64,000 nt of DNA, taken from Spirochaetaceae bacterium (lineage in GTDB: Bacteria; Spirochaetota; Leptospiria; Leptospirales; Leptonemataceae). The notes under the pieces were generated by a model. It did not search any database, was not told the origin of the DNA, and worked only from the letters and a program-made list of their open reading frames with translations. Within the stretch, counting starts at the first letter, position 1. Every line of letters starts with the position of its first letter. Where the stretch lies: assembly GCA_002729885.1 (NCBI GenBank), contig PBUB01000007.1, positions 1 through 64,000 on the forward strand. The letters run 5' to 3'. Shown here in pieces: positions 1 through 10,047 of this stretch. A program made the translations under genes and the position numbers.

Positions 1-164
1 CCCCCGAATACAGCGGCCACCCCAGGGGCGACTAAACGACCGAAATCGTCCATAAGGCGAACCGTATCAGGCGAGCGAAATTCCGTTGACGGGGCCCCAG
101 ATCCTGCTACCCGCCACGCCCCCGAAAACCTTTGACATCCATGATCTTTTCTGAACGTTATGCC

Positions 165-2045
165 ATGCGCGTTCGAAATGTAATACTTATAATTCTGTTG
201 GCCTCCCTTGCGGTTTGCAAACGGGAGACCTTTGAGCCGGTGGCTGAGCCCATGAGTCTCAGGCTCATGAACCCGGGACAAACCATCGACCTGGTTGCCG
301 AGCCGCTCAAAGAGCAGATGATATCCTGGGATGGGAAAAAATTACAGGAACTGCAGATTGAAGGTGTGCTGAACATTGAATACCGCGGAGAATATTACCA
401 GTACTTACAATTAAAGTGTGCTGCGGAGCTTCAATGTAATGGATCCAACGCCTACGCTCCCATCAGTCTGGCGATGCAGCTTTCCCCAGATGGTAGGATA
501 GCTACCCCTTATTCGAAGGAGGAGCGAAAGAAACGCCCATTTCTGATTGTTCCTTCCACGAATTCGCAGCAGATTGATTCGCTCCTTGCCTGGATGAAGA
601 ATCCAACAAATGAAGTTCCTGAGATTTTCGACGAGAATCTGCTCAAGGCTACGGCGGAATTCTACATTGATTCCCTAGCAGCCCCGGAACAGGAAAGTCG
701 AATTGCAGGCTGGTATTACCTGGGCCTGGCAATGAAGCCGGAAGAGCATGATTCCAATTTCGAACCTTTTCTCAAGCGATTTAAAGATTACGACAAGATC
801 CTGAATGTAGATGAGCGAACCGAGGCCATCGCGGACGCCGAAAAGAAGGGACAACCTTTACCAGGGGAGCTGTCGCATTCCCAGGTATCCTTTCTAAAGG
901 TATTTCGGGAATTCATTGGTGAACGGTTCATGGAGTCCCTGGATAGCTACTACTACGATTTTCCATTTCTGGCCCGGGACAATGCCGGTCTTGCCGCCGC
1001 CATGAATGGCCAGAAACTTCCGCTCTACAATGAGCGGGTGATCAAGGATCTTCTGGAAGAAGCTAATTACAAGGGCAGCAGCAGAGTTGTTCTAAAAACA
1101 GCAAACGTCAGCGAAGATGACCGTGCGCCAGGTAACGTGGAAGAAAATGACAATGCTGCCTCCACTGAAGATACGAATCCAGATGATGACTCGATGGAGA
1201 AATCCGAGAAGCCCAAAGAACTGGCAGTTACAGACCACCAATTCTCCAATGCGAAGGGACTCTCCATTCAAGTTGGAACAGATCCAGCCATCCACCTTAC
1301 CTCAATTCAGGCGAAACCTCACAAGCTGGGACTTGCCTTTCAAGTACAGGGAGTTCACCAGGAAACGGGAAGCAAATTCCAGTACGAGCTCGAACCGCAC
1401 AGGGAATCCACCTATCTTGTAGCCGCAAGAAAATCCACGCTCGATAAGTTTCGCAAAATCAAGGATGAAGAAATCATGAAAGCGGCTACCTTTCAGAATC
1501 GGCTATTGCTGGCCACTCTGAAATACGGGGAAGGTAACTACGATCGGAGATCCCGGAAATTTCAATACGTTGTGTACATGGACAAGCCTTCCTACTGGAG
1601 ATTCCTCTCGATAATAAAATCCAACAAAATGATCGATGTTCGCGATGACAGCACCTACTCCGGGCCCCTGGATCTACCCAATAGCGAATCCAAACTTAGA
1701 TGGGCCCAGCACTATGATAAAGGAAGCGAGCTCTCTCAACTCAAGCTTCATGGCCAATTCCAGTTGTGCGAAAGGGACTGCTGGGATGAGACCATTGAAG
1801 TGGCCTGCCTGGATAACACTCGCCAGAGCTACCTGATCGCAGAATTTCCCGCTCGCGCATTGACAAATGTTGAGCAAGGAGATGCTCCGGTGGAGTTTAT
1901 CCTGGTGCATGAAAATCTACAACAGGGATATTATCACCTTGAACAGGTCTGTTCGGAAGCCCTGGGAGTTACCGTGCAAAGGGAGTTCACCGATTGGATT
2001 GTGGCTCTGGGTCGGACGGATGTAGATGACCTGGCCTCCAGATAG
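165..2045 (+). CDS. Putative exported lipoprotein, unknown function
   Basis: I do not recognise the family. The chosen ATG starts a 626-residue protein with a short hydrophobic signal (IILLASLAVC) ending in a lipobox-like LAVC, so the mature protein should be lipid-anchored after that Cys. Two earlier in-frame starts (TTG at 132, ATG at 141) would put an unneeded extension before the signal; no clear ribosome binding site separates the three. The middle (roughly residues 320-360) is an acidic Asp/Glu/Asn/Ser-rich linker that divides an N-terminal half from a C-terminal half containing several cysteines. The stop lies only 12 bases before the multihaem cytochrome gene, so the two are probably co-transcribed and may work together at the envelope. 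Confidence 0.6.
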   Translation: MRVRNVILIILLASLAVCKRETFEPVAEPMSLRLMNPGQTIDLVAEPLKEQMISWDGKKLQELQIEGVLNIEYRGEYYQYLQLKCAAELQCNGSNAYAPISLAMQLSPDGRIATPYSKEERKKRPFLIVPSTNSQQIDSLLAWMKNPTNEVPEIFDENLLKATAEFYIDSLAAPEQESRIAGWYYLGLAMKPEEHDSNFEPFLKRFKDYDKILNVDERTEAIADAEKKGQPLPGELSHSQVSFLKVFREFIGERFMESLDSYYYDFPFLARDNAGLAAAMNGQKLPLYNERVIKDLLEEANYKGSSRVVLKTANVSEDDRAPGNVEENDNAASTEDTNPDDDSMEKSEKPKELAVTDHQFSNAKGLSIQVGTDPAIHLTSIQAKPHKLGLAFQVQGVHQETGSKFQYELEPHRESTYLVAARKSTLDKFRKIKDEEIMKAATFQNRLLLATLKYGEGNYDRRSRKFQYVVYMDKPSYWRFLSIIKSNKMIDVRDDSTYSGPLDLPNSESKLRWAQHYDKGSELSQLKLHGQFQLCERDCWDETIEVACLDNTRQSYLIAEFPARALTNVEQGDAPVEFILVHENLQQGYYHLEQVCSEALGVTVQREFTDWIVALGRTDVDDLASR

Positions 2046-2057
2046 ATTACCAGAACG

Positions 2058-3305
2058 ATGAAAGTCTGGCGCCTTCCACTGCTTCTGGTAGCGCTTACTG
2101 GCTTGCTGCTGTTTCTGGGACTCCTTGCTTCCGTCAAGCAGCCACAGGTGGACTCTTTTCAGGCTGTTTCGCACCGATTGCAGGGACTGGCCCCCGGATG
2201 CGCGGGCTGTCACTTTCGAGTCAAATTTGCCCTGGATGGTCCGGGGGCCGCCGGGCTGAGCAAAGGAATCCATTCCATTCGTCAGGAGCTTCTGGAGCAT
2301 CCCTTCTTTGAGCCACGATCTGGAGATTGCCAAGGATGCCATGCCGGTAACCATTCCTCCTGGCAGTCCTCTGCTCACGGTCGATCTTTCACAAATCCGA
2401 TTTTCCAGCATGCTTTCAAACGAGACAAGAAAGCCTGGTGCCTGAATTGTCATGCTCCTCTCTGGGATCCAGAATCCATGGATGCCAGCAAGATTGCGTC
2501 GAATCCAGACCTGAAAGAGCTCTACGCAGAAGGAATCAACTGTGCGGCCTGCCACATCAGAGACGGTACCATCGTTGGCCCGACCGACTATTCAGGTCGA
2601 GAAAATGATCTCTTCCATCCGGTTACTTACGATCCCGGACTTGCTAAAGAAACTTTCTGCGCCGGATGCCATCAGTTCAATTTCGTAGAGGAATTGGAGC
2701 CCTTTACCGTTTACGAAGACGATGCTGTAATGCAAAATACGGTGCAGGAATTTCGCAATCACAGGGAAAGTCTTCCCCGGAATATGCAAAAGTCATGCAT
2801 AGATTGTCATTTTGAATCGGACCATGCACTGGTCTCTCAGCATGGGAAGGGTTCATCGCTGTCCCACTTGCAGATTTATGTTTCCAGGGAAAACAGGAAG
2901 CCCGGGGCATATACGGAAGCCCAGAAGCGATACAGGATCCATTGGACCATCGAAATGCGAAATATTGGACATCATTATCCTACCGGAGATCTGTTTCGCA
3001 TTCTGACACTGTACGCTTTCAATGCTTCAGGCAAGGAAATTTACAGATATGATTTTCGTAAGGAAGTGCGAGTTGTGGATCGGACCTTGATTCGGGATAC
3101 TACACTCAAGCCGGAGCCCGGTACCTACAGGGCAAAGCGCAGCCAGTCTGCTTTCCTTTCGGAAAAGCCCATCAGATGCGAACTGGTTTACAGATTGCAG
3201 GGATCCATCGAACCGCGAATCCAGGCTCACTTTAAACCGGGAATACTTCGCAGGGTTATTTACGCGGGACCCTGCGAATCCATGGAAGACCTCCCCCGGC
3301 TCTAG
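2058..3305 (+). CDS. Multihaem cytochrome c (six CXXCH), exported
   Basis: A 415-residue protein with an N-terminal hydrophobic segment (residues 5-24) that would direct or anchor it outside the cytoplasmic membrane. Six haem c attachment motifs are visible: CAGCH (48), CQGCH (91), CLNCH (128), CAACH (162), CAGCH (201) and CIDCH (247), plus several His that could be distal ligands. Proteins of this type (cytochrome c554-like or NapC/NrfB-like multihaem families) carry electrons in the periplasm; the exact partner cannot be read here. The C-terminal third (260-415) has no haem motif and looks like a beta-rich domain. It follows the lipoprotein gene by 12 bases. Its stop codon shares the CTAG with the stop of convergent sbcC, leaving no room for a terminator. 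Confidence 0.85.
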   Translation: MKVWRLPLLLVALTGLLLFLGLLASVKQPQVDSFQAVSHRLQGLAPGCAGCHFRVKFALDGPGAAGLSKGIHSIRQELLEHPFFEPRSGDCQGCHAGNHSSWQSSAHGRSFTNPIFQHAFKRDKKAWCLNCHAPLWDPESMDASKIASNPDLKELYAEGINCAACHIRDGTIVGPTDYSGRENDLFHPVTYDPGLAKETFCAGCHQFNFVEELEPFTVYEDDAVMQNTVQEFRNHRESLPRNMQKSCIDCHFESDHALVSQHGKGSSLSHLQIYVSRENRKPGAYTEAQKRYRIHWTIEMRNIGHHYPTGDLFRILTLYAFNASGKEIYRYDFRKEVRVVDRTLIRDTTLKPEPGTYRAKRSQSAFLSEKPIRCELVYRLQGSIEPRIQAHFKPGILRRVIYAGPCESMEDLPRL

Positions 3306-6300
3306 TTTCGCACAAGTTGCACCGAAGAGCCGGCGCTGCTTTTTCTAACGTGCAACTGACAGGGAATGGTTCTCTTTAGTTCGGACACATGGGAGATGAT
3401 TCCAACCATACGATTCTCCCGAATCTCTTCCAGTATTGTCATGGCGCGGTTCAAAGCTTCTTCGTCCAGGGTTCCAAAACCTTCATCCAGAAAGAGGGAA
3501 TCCATCTCAATTGTGCCGGCCCGTTCCTGGATTACATCTGCAAGCCCCAGAGCCAGAGCAAGAGAGGCCAGGAATTTCTCTCCACCGGAAAGCGATTTTA
3601 CGCTTCGCGGAATCCCTGTGTGGGCATCCAGTATGTCCAGATTCAGTCCGGTTTGCCTGTTCCCGTGCTCCACTTCGGCGTTTACAATCAACGCATAACG
3701 ACCATCTGACAATCGAGCCAGTCTTTGATTTGCATGGTCGGTGACTTCTCTAAGATAATAATTCAGTACAAAATTCTCGAAGTTCACCTTACGGTGGTTG
3801 AATCCGGCCAGGTCATCGGCCAGCTGGAACAACGCTAGATTATCCTGTTCCAGCTTCTTAATGCGGTCCTTGAGTTTCTCTGTCCGGTCCTTTCTGCGAA
3901 TCAGTTCTTCCAGTTCTGACCTCTTTTTCTCCAGCTCCTTTTCATTCTCTTCCAGATCCTGATTGAGTTTCTGAATTCTTGTTCGGGTAGCATCCAGATC
4001 CGGTATTGATCTGTCTTTGAGTTCGATCCGTAATTTGTCCAGAAGAGCCGCTATCTTTTCCTTTTTACGAGCGAACTCGCCCAGCTCCTCCCTGAGCTTT
4101 GTCAGGGCATCTTCCGGCATGGAAGCTTCCCTGATCTGTTCCAGGGACTTGAACTCGGTCTTTTTCCGGAGTTTTTCGATTTGCGCTTCTCTTTCTTTTT
4201 TTTCGGCTGCAGATTGTTTACGCTGCTTCTCCAATGCCTGAAGATTTGCCTGGTTGTTTGTTTTCGCCTCCTGCCAATCCCTTTCCTTCTTATCGATTAG
4301 CGACATCGCTTCTTCCAGTTCAGCGCTCTGGGATTGTAATGTTTCGATCCTCTCTGTAATATTACTTCTCTCGGCCAGATCCTTATTCAGGGAATCCAGA
4401 GAAGAATCCAGGTAGGCAATATCGCTCCGAAGAGCCTGTCGCTTCTCGGTGAGATCAGTCAGGCTTTCCCTGATTTCGAACTCGGATTGCTGAAGGTCTT
4501 TCTTCTTGAGCTTCAGCTCCTGTATCCGGGTCCTGGAAGCCTTCATTTTTTCAATACGATCTTCGATATCGCCAATTGCTTTCTTTTCCGCTGCAACGGT
4601 GGCTTCTACCTTCTTCGCTTTCTGCAGCGATTTCGCATCAATACTCCATTCTTGAGGGTCCGACACCTTCAGGGCGTTTTCGATGGATATTAACAGGGGC
4701 TCATTATCCGATGCATTGTTTACTGATCGGACTTCGCCAATAGATTTCAGAATCTTTCTGCCGGTTTCCAGAATCATCGCCTCTGCCCCCGACTGCGCCG
4801 ATTTTGCATTTTCCAGATTAAGCTTTGCAGCCTCCAGTTCTTCCTGACGCGTAAATGTATCTGTTTCTAGATGCGCCGGGGCAGGATGCTCGGTGGAACC
4901 GCACACCGGGCAGGGACTTCCATCGGACAGATCGGCAGCCAGGGCGGATGCCAGACTGGAATCCTTGAGCGCCTGAAGCTTTTGCAGACTGTGCTCATTA
5001 ACCTGCACTGTCTTTCGAATGGATTCGTATTCCTCGAATTTCTGAACCAGCGTCCCGGAATCCTGAAGAATAGTGTTCCAGAGATCCAGTGCTGTTTTAT
5101 GAATTCCTAGAGATTCATACAGAGAGTCCGTGTCCTCCAGCTCTCCTTCCTGTTGTTCAAGCTCCTCATCGCAGGATGTAAGTGCACGGGATAGTTGCTT
5201 CAAATCTTCTTTAAGCTTTTCTTCTGTCTGCGCAATTGTCTCATCCTTCTGACTGAGCTCTACTCTTTCTTTTTCGATGGTGGCCTTTCGCCCTTCCTTT
5301 TCAACCAGAGGTTGCAGTTCGCCTATTTCTGTTTGAAGAGCCTTCCTGGAATCTGCCAGCTCCTTTCGCTTCTGCAGTTCCTTTTCCAGTTCCTTCTCCT
5401 CTGCATGGAGGGCATCCTTCTCATCTTCCAGAATCTTCGCTGAGCTTTCCAGTTCCACTAACTCAAGGTCCAGACGCTCCAGCTCCATAATGTAAGGGCT
5501 TATTCCGCTGGCCTTTTCGGCCAGATTCAGCGAGCTCTGCAATTCATCCATCCGGGATTGTTGCTCCGAAAGAGCTTCCGATTCCCGGGTGTACTGCTTT
5601 TCCTCTTCAAACCTCTGGAACAAATAGGATTCCTGTTCTTGAAGACGTACGCTGGATTCAAGTTCCTTTCGAAGCAACTTCCTCTGTGAGTCCAGGTCTT
5701 CGAGATTGTTTTTCAATTCCACTTCTCTGGATTCTAAATCAAGATCAGGATTCTCCTCCTGGTAAGTCTCCAGCTCTTCGAGCTGAGCTCTGGCCGTTCG
5801 CAGCTCCTGGTTTTCTTGCCTCTTTTTTTCGTTTAAAGCTTCAGTTATGCGAAGGTGCTCTTCCGTAGGAAACAGCTTTCGCATAATGGCCTGACGCCCC
5901 CTGCTATCCTCTTCCAGAAATTGTTGAAATTCCCCCTGGGGTAGTAGAATTATTTTGGAGAACTCTTCTCTGGATAGATGGAGCAATTCTACGACGAAGC
6001 GATTCAGCTCCATTATCTTGTTCGTTTCAGGAACCGGCTCTTCTTTTTTGGCCGTGCCCTTTAATAGGAACAAACACTGTTCCTTTCGAGGATTCAATTC
6101 CCCCTTCCTGTTTCTGGAAATAATCAGGCTTCTTTCTATGCGATAGTGTTTTCCTCTGGCGCGAAATTCCAGACTAACCTTTGACGTTCCTTCTTCCGAG
6201 GTGTAGTTGGATTTGATTCTCAATGGATCCCTGGTACCGGGAAGCTCGCCGTACAGAGCATAGACCATACCATCGAACAGTGATGTCTTACCGCTACCGG

Positions 6301-6403
6301 TGGGCCCACTGATCAAAAAAATCTCATCCAGCTGAGTAAAGTCCACAGTCTGGGAATCTGCGAAAGGTCCAAAGTTTTCCAGTGTCAGACGAATGGGTTT
6401 CAC
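3302..6403 (-). CDS. sbcC: SbcC, ATPase subunit of the SbcCD nuclease
   Basis: A 1033-residue SMC/Rad50-like ATPase that with SbcD cleaves hairpins and processes DNA ends and inverted repeats. Visible landmarks in order: Walker A GPTGSGKTS (33-41), long heptad coiled coils rich in Glu, Lys and Leu, a zinc-hook CPVC near residue 496 in the middle of the coiled coil, the ABC signature LSGGEKF near 940, and Walker B with SLFLDEGFGTLDEE near 970. Length matches the family (about 1000-1050). The start overlaps the sbcD stop by four bases (translational coupling). The stop overlaps that of the convergent cytochrome gene. Cytoplasmic. Confidence 0.97.
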   Translation of the reverse strand: MKPIRLTLENFGPFADSQTVDFTQLDEIFLISGPTGSGKTSLFDGMVYALYGELPGTRDPLRIKSNYTSEEGTSKVSLEFRARGKHYRIERSLIISRNRKGELNPRKEQCLFLLKGTAKKEEPVPETNKIMELNRFVVELLHLSREEFSKIILLPQGEFQQFLEEDSRGRQAIMRKLFPTEEHLRITEALNEKKRQENQELRTARAQLEELETYQEENPDLDLESREVELKNNLEDLDSQRKLLRKELESSVRLQEQESYLFQRFEEEKQYTRESEALSEQQSRMDELQSSLNLAEKASGISPYIMELERLDLELVELESSAKILEDEKDALHAEEKELEKELQKRKELADSRKALQTEIGELQPLVEKEGRKATIEKERVELSQKDETIAQTEEKLKEDLKQLSRALTSCDEELEQQEGELEDTDSLYESLGIHKTALDLWNTILQDSGTLVQKFEEYESIRKTVQVNEHSLQKLQALKDSSLASALAADLSDGSPCPVCGSTEHPAPAHLETDTFTRQEELEAAKLNLENAKSAQSGAEAMILETGRKILKSIGEVRSVNNASDNEPLLISIENALKVSDPQEWSIDAKSLQKAKKVEATVAAEKKAIGDIEDRIEKMKASRTRIQELKLKKKDLQQSEFEIRESLTDLTEKRQALRSDIAYLDSSLDSLNKDLAERSNITERIETLQSQSAELEEAMSLIDKKERDWQEAKTNNQANLQALEKQRKQSAAEKKEREAQIEKLRKKTEFKSLEQIREASMPEDALTKLREELGEFARKKEKIAALLDKLRIELKDRSIPDLDATRTRIQKLNQDLEENEKELEKKRSELEELIRRKDRTEKLKDRIKKLEQDNLALFQLADDLAGFNHRKVNFENFVLNYYLREVTDHANQRLARLSDGRYALIVNAEVEHGNRQTGLNLDILDAHTGIPRSVKSLSGGEKFLASLALALGLADVIQERAGTIEMDSLFLDEGFGTLDEEALNRAMTILEEIRENRMVGIISHVSELKRTIPCQLHVRKSSAGSSVQLVRN

Positions 6404-8184
6404 GAATCTTTACTCTGCTTCGCCGGTTTCTTTTTTCCTGGAACCGGCTCCGAACCTACAGTGGCTAATTGGATGAGCTCCCTTTCGAACAATGCCAGTT
6501 TCTCTTTTTGAAGCTCATCCTGATCGATTCCGACCAGTGCATAGCTGCCAGATGCCTGGTCCTGGGTTGCAATGTCATCCGCTTCACCCGGAGAATCCTT
6601 CACTCCCGGTTTGCTGGCAGAATCCTTCGCAACGCTCTTAATTTCTTTCGTAGCACTTTCTTGCACCGGGATCAATTCTTCCGTCTGCATAGAGTCGCGG
6701 ATTTGCTGTTTTGAGTTCGAATCAGCGGAACCAGCGGTGGATCCGTATAAATATTCCTGAAAGGATTTAAAATCATCCTCTATAGACTTCCCCTGCCGGG
6801 CGGGAAAGAAATCATCTCCAACCAGATCTGTTCGCAGCTTCCTGCGAATAGATAAGAGATAGGGAAATCGGGCACCGAGAGCGTTCATCGGACTACCAGC
6901 AATTACCGGATCCTTTAGCTCCACTTCCAGGTAATGATCCTGGAATCGATCATATTCTTGGGACTCTAGAATCTCCTGATAGAATCCGGAAACACAGGTA
7001 ACCGGACGAAGGGGTTGCACATGAATTTTTCGGATCTCGACGAGAGCGCCACTACCCGCCGACTCATACAAAGTTTGCGAATTGCCAGTTCCATCAGCTA
7101 CCTCTGAACTCTCTCTGCCTGCGCTGGGTCCTTTCGCTTCAGGCACTTTCGCGCTTATACGGGAAGCCCGGCTCTTTTTTTTCGCACTCATCCGGGAATC
7201 TTTATCTAGCTGAATCCGTTGGGCATCCAGGCTCTCGTCAGAAAGCAAGGTAAGCTGACCATCCAAATCGGATTGTGTTTGAAACTGCTGCATATCCCGT
7301 TGCTTTTCGCTGGGCTTTTTTGCGTTGGTGGATGGGCCCTTTTCTTTTCCTGACCTGGAGCTGGCGGGGGACTTAGAGCTGGTGGGAGATTTAGAATCGG
7401 ATTTCTGATCGGGATCTTCCCTTTCTTCAGGGCCGGAATCTCCAGTTCGGAGCTCTATGGACAAAACGCATTTATCATCGCCCGCCTCCGAAAAGGAATA
7501 GGCCAGCGGACTTCCACTGTAATATGCGAACTGCGAAACTTTCTGAGGTCGATGTAAATGACCCAGGGCAACGTAATCGAACTGATCTAGAAGCGATATA
7601 TTTACTTCTCCGCTGGCGCCTACGAAGGCTCTTTCTGAATCGGAGGTACTCCCACCGGTGGCGAAGAGATGCGCGATCAAGACATTTGGCCGATGTGGAT
7701 TGAGCTGAATTTTCTTAAGAGCTGCCCGTAACGCATTTTCATGGGTGCGAGTCTGATACTTTTCGTCAAGATCGGATAGATCCAGGTCATAAGGGCTGAG
7801 AAATGGAATTCCGTAAAAGTCAACATCGCCCAGGGTTACCGGTGTTCCCACTTCCTCCAGATTGGCCATAAAATGAATGTTCTGATCTCGAACAATAGAA
7901 GCCAGATAATCCAGCCTGGAAGCGCTATCATGATTTCCTGGAATTATCAGTACCGGTATATCGCACTGCCTGCGAAACCGGGATAGAAAATCGCTCAAGA
8001 GCTGCACAGCCTCTCGAGGTGGAATACTGCGATCGTAGATATCGCCAGCAACAATCAGCACGTCATGAGGATCCGATCTCAGTAGATTCAGTAGCTGGTC
8101 CAGAAAATGCTTCTGATCTTCGATCAGAGAATGCTCATGCAGAGTCTTACCCAGATGCCAGTCAGATGTATGCAGAATGCGCAT
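6400..8184 (-). CDS. sbcD: SbcD, nuclease subunit of SbcCD, with long linker insert
   Basis: The Mre11-like Mn-dependent nuclease of SbcCD. Calcineurin-type phosphoesterase motifs are all near the N-terminus: SDWHLGKT (residues 7-14), AGDIYDR, GNHDS and GHLHRPQ. At 594 residues it is much longer than usual (about 400). The extra length is mostly a low-complexity Ser/Lys/Asp/Gln-rich stretch (about 255-375) placed between the nuclease core and the capping domain, plus a second Ser/Asp-rich stretch near 495-545. The insert is in frame and has no stop, so it is probably a real disordered linker. AGGGATAATA precedes the ATG. The first gene of the sbcD-sbcC operon. Confidence 0.93.
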   Translation of the reverse strand: MRILHTSDWHLGKTLHEHSLIEDQKHFLDQLLNLLRSDPHDVLIVAGDIYDRSIPPREAVQLLSDFLSRFRRQCDIPVLIIPGNHDSASRLDYLASIVRDQNIHFMANLEEVGTPVTLGDVDFYGIPFLSPYDLDLSDLDEKYQTRTHENALRAALKKIQLNPHRPNVLIAHLFATGGSTSDSERAFVGASGEVNISLLDQFDYVALGHLHRPQKVSQFAYYSGSPLAYSFSEAGDDKCVLSIELRTGDSGPEEREDPDQKSDSKSPTSSKSPASSRSGKEKGPSTNAKKPSEKQRDMQQFQTQSDLDGQLTLLSDESLDAQRIQLDKDSRMSAKKKSRASRISAKVPEAKGPSAGRESSEVADGTGNSQTLYESAGSGALVEIRKIHVQPLRPVTCVSGFYQEILESQEYDRFQDHYLEVELKDPVIAGSPMNALGARFPYLLSIRRKLRTDLVGDDFFPARQGKSIEDDFKSFQEYLYGSTAGSADSNSKQQIRDSMQTEELIPVQESATKEIKSVAKDSASKPGVKDSPGEADDIATQDQASGSYALVGIDQDELQKEKLALFERELIQLATVGSEPVPGKKKPAKQSKDS

Positions 8185-8374
8185 TATTATCCCTGTGGAT
8201 GTGCTTTTTGGCCAGCCCGTCTCGGGCCCAGGAGTTCAGGAACCTGATTTCTACCCTGATCTCCATCGCTCAGGCCGATGGAACCGAGTCCTTCAACATT
8301 CAAGATTTTTTGAGAAGCGCCAATGACAGGATCTTAATCCTTCACTGTGACATAGACCGGTTCTGGAAGGTGGA

Positions 8375-8938
8375 TCAGGCAGCGTCCCGGGAATTCCCCT
8401 CGGGGCCGGACTGTTCCTGGTCCGAGTTGGGGCTCCATTCAGAGGAAGCGCCATCTTCCAGAAATTCCATTCCAGCTTCATTTTTCAGGGCTTCATCTAC
8501 AGCATCTCTAAGCTCATCCTTATGCGGATCCGCCAGAAACTCCGCTTCATAGCCACCGCCTCCTCGGCGAAAGGCCACCAGGGAATAGCCCTCGGCAATG
8601 CAATAGATGCTTCCAATGCAGCCATCTTCGAATCCGGAGTACCAGGTGACTACAGGTTCTGCGAAGGTAGATTCCAGCATGCCCATGAAATCCCGATCGG
8701 CCAGGGTATGCCATTCGGTGGGCTCCAGGGTCATTATCCGCACGATTTCATTTTCGCGATCGTAGTCCGCCATTCCCACCAGCTCTTCATCGCAGTAGAA
8801 TTCCAGATCAAACTCCAGCTCGGATCGATCTTCAGGACCCGGCACTACTTCAGGGTTTTGCTTTCTTAAATCCTCAGGAATGCACAGAGCCAGTCCTGTG
8901 GAGCCTTCTTCACTTCTAAGAAATCGATCCAGCTTCAT
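8375..8938 (-). CDS. Hypothetical acidic protein, paralogue of the gene at 10048-10908
   Basis: A 187-residue, Glu/Asp-rich, apparently cytoplasmic protein of unknown function. I chose the ATG at 8938 because GGAGG lies four bases upstream; an earlier in-frame start at 8971 lacks this. The middle (LEPTEWHTLADRDFM, then a Trp-Tyr-rich strand) aligns with LEPTEWHSKEDRDFV in the protein encoded at 10048-10908, and the N-termini (MKLDRFLRSEE against MRLSEFLRSPY) also match, so the two are paralogues flanking the MORN-repeat gene. No catalytic motif is recognised. It lies downstream of and apart from sbcDC, so a shared function with the nuclease is not implied. Confidence 0.65.
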   Translation of the reverse strand: MKLDRFLRSEEGSTGLALCIPEDLRKQNPEVVPGPEDRSELEFDLEFYCDEELVGMADYDRENEIVRIMTLEPTEWHTLADRDFMGMLESTFAEPVVTWYSGFEDGCIGSIYCIAEGYSLVAFRRGGGGYEAEFLADPHKDELRDAVDEALKNEAGMEFLEDGASSEWSPNSDQEQSGPEGNSRDAA

Positions 8939-8971
8939 TTTGCCTCCGGAGCGTCGCAGTCTTTGCAGCAT

Positions 8972-9304
8972 TCATCCAGAATGGACCGGCCGCTCAGACC
9001 AGTGAGATCATCCAGAGCCACAAAGTACAAGGAAAATGCTGCAGATCCCGGATTTTTTTCTGTCTGGCCAGTCCCGACCCGGCCGGGTGTCTGGATTCTG
9101 GCCACCGGAGCCGCAAAACATCTTCCCTGAGCCCAGATCCCGTGTTCTGGCTCAGTGACCACATCTTTTTGAGACAATTTTTTTCAACGGGGGCCTGGCA
9201 GAGCAGACCTGAACGCCGGTATCCCGGACTCAGAAGCCCCGGTGCTACGGTGCTAACACTCAGTAACACTAATTTAGCGCTCCCGGTAAGTTCCGATTGC
9301 CCGT
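8972..9304. other. Intergenic, no gene supported
   Basis: About 330 bases between the upstream edge of the acidic-protein gene and the end of the MORN-repeat gene. Open frames exist on both strands but none has a ribosome binding site or recognisable product. A short near-duplication (GGTGCTA repeated about 8 bases apart near 9240) is the only structure seen. It presumably holds the promoter of the gene starting at 8938. Confidence 0.4.
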
Positions 9305-9856
9305 TTAATGATCCGTGGTTTTCAACAGAAAGCCTCTGCCATCGTACTGAAGGGTCTTTTTCTTTCTTCCGTCCCGATGATAGTAGATCCAGGTTCCGAC
9401 TTTGACACCATAGTTGTACTGGCCCCTGGAAAGGAGCTCACCGGTAGCATAGTAGGTCTCTTCCGGTCCATTCATGCGGCCCCCGGTTATCATCACCTTC
9501 CGCATCAGATTGCCAGACAGAGTATTGAGATAATACTGCCACCCGGTCTCTGCACCGCCGTTGAACGTCCTGATTCGTTGAAGCTTACCGTTACGATCAT
9601 ACTCAAATACGTGAGTCTTTTGATTGTTACAGAGATGAGTCACCTGTTGGAGTAGATTGGATCCGGGCCAGACCGATTTTTGCTCTGTATGCGTGGCATT
9701 ACCTGGACACAGATAGGAACGCTTCCAGAAATCCTCGGCTGAAACCGAGCTGAAAGAAAGCACCAGCATCATGACCGTCAGTGCCAGGCTCGATGCAAAA
9801 AATGCCCTCGATGCCGGGGCCTGCTTCCCAGCTTGTGTTCGTTGAATATTTCTCAT
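9305..9856 (-). CDS. Exported MORN/YwqK-type repeat protein
   Basis: A 183-residue protein. I chose the ATG at 9856 because it opens a basic N-terminus followed by a hydrophobic signal segment with a likely cleavage after VSA, giving a secreted or periplasmic product; the upstream in-frame extension has no signal and reads like non-coding sequence. The mature part carries repeats of the MORN_2 type (NGPEETYYATGELLSRGQY, then GTWIYYHRDGRKKKTLQYDG), as in the YwqK family. These form beta-hairpin stacks used in binding; no enzymatic role is implied. It lies between two paralogous acidic-protein genes on the same strand, which may form a functional group with it. Confidence 0.7.
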   Translation of the reverse strand: MRNIQRTQAGKQAPASRAFFASSLALTVMMLVLSFSSVSAEDFWKRSYLCPGNATHTEQKSVWPGSNLLQQVTHLCNNQKTHVFEYDRNGKLQRIRTFNGGAETGWQYYLNTLSGNLMRKVMITGGRMNGPEETYYATGELLSRGQYNYGVKVGTWIYYHRDGRKKKTLQYDGRGFLLKTTDH

Positions 9857-10047
9857 AGCTTCCAGAAACCTGTAACAGAAGCAGGTCAAGCGAATTGCCT
9901 GCGATATAGGATGGTATACAGAGTCAAATTCAATTGCGATAAGCCTGATCCGGATAGACACCGGGTACCGTTTTTTCCTGAGGATCAGACCTTCTCTTCG
10001 CAATGACTCTACCGTCGCTTTGTAGATTTCTAGACGTCCCCGCTTTT

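Noticed and set aside
1917..2555. A 212-codon minus-strand frame over the cytochrome start
   Set aside because: Antisense to the haem-binding region; no ribosome binding site and no recognised product.
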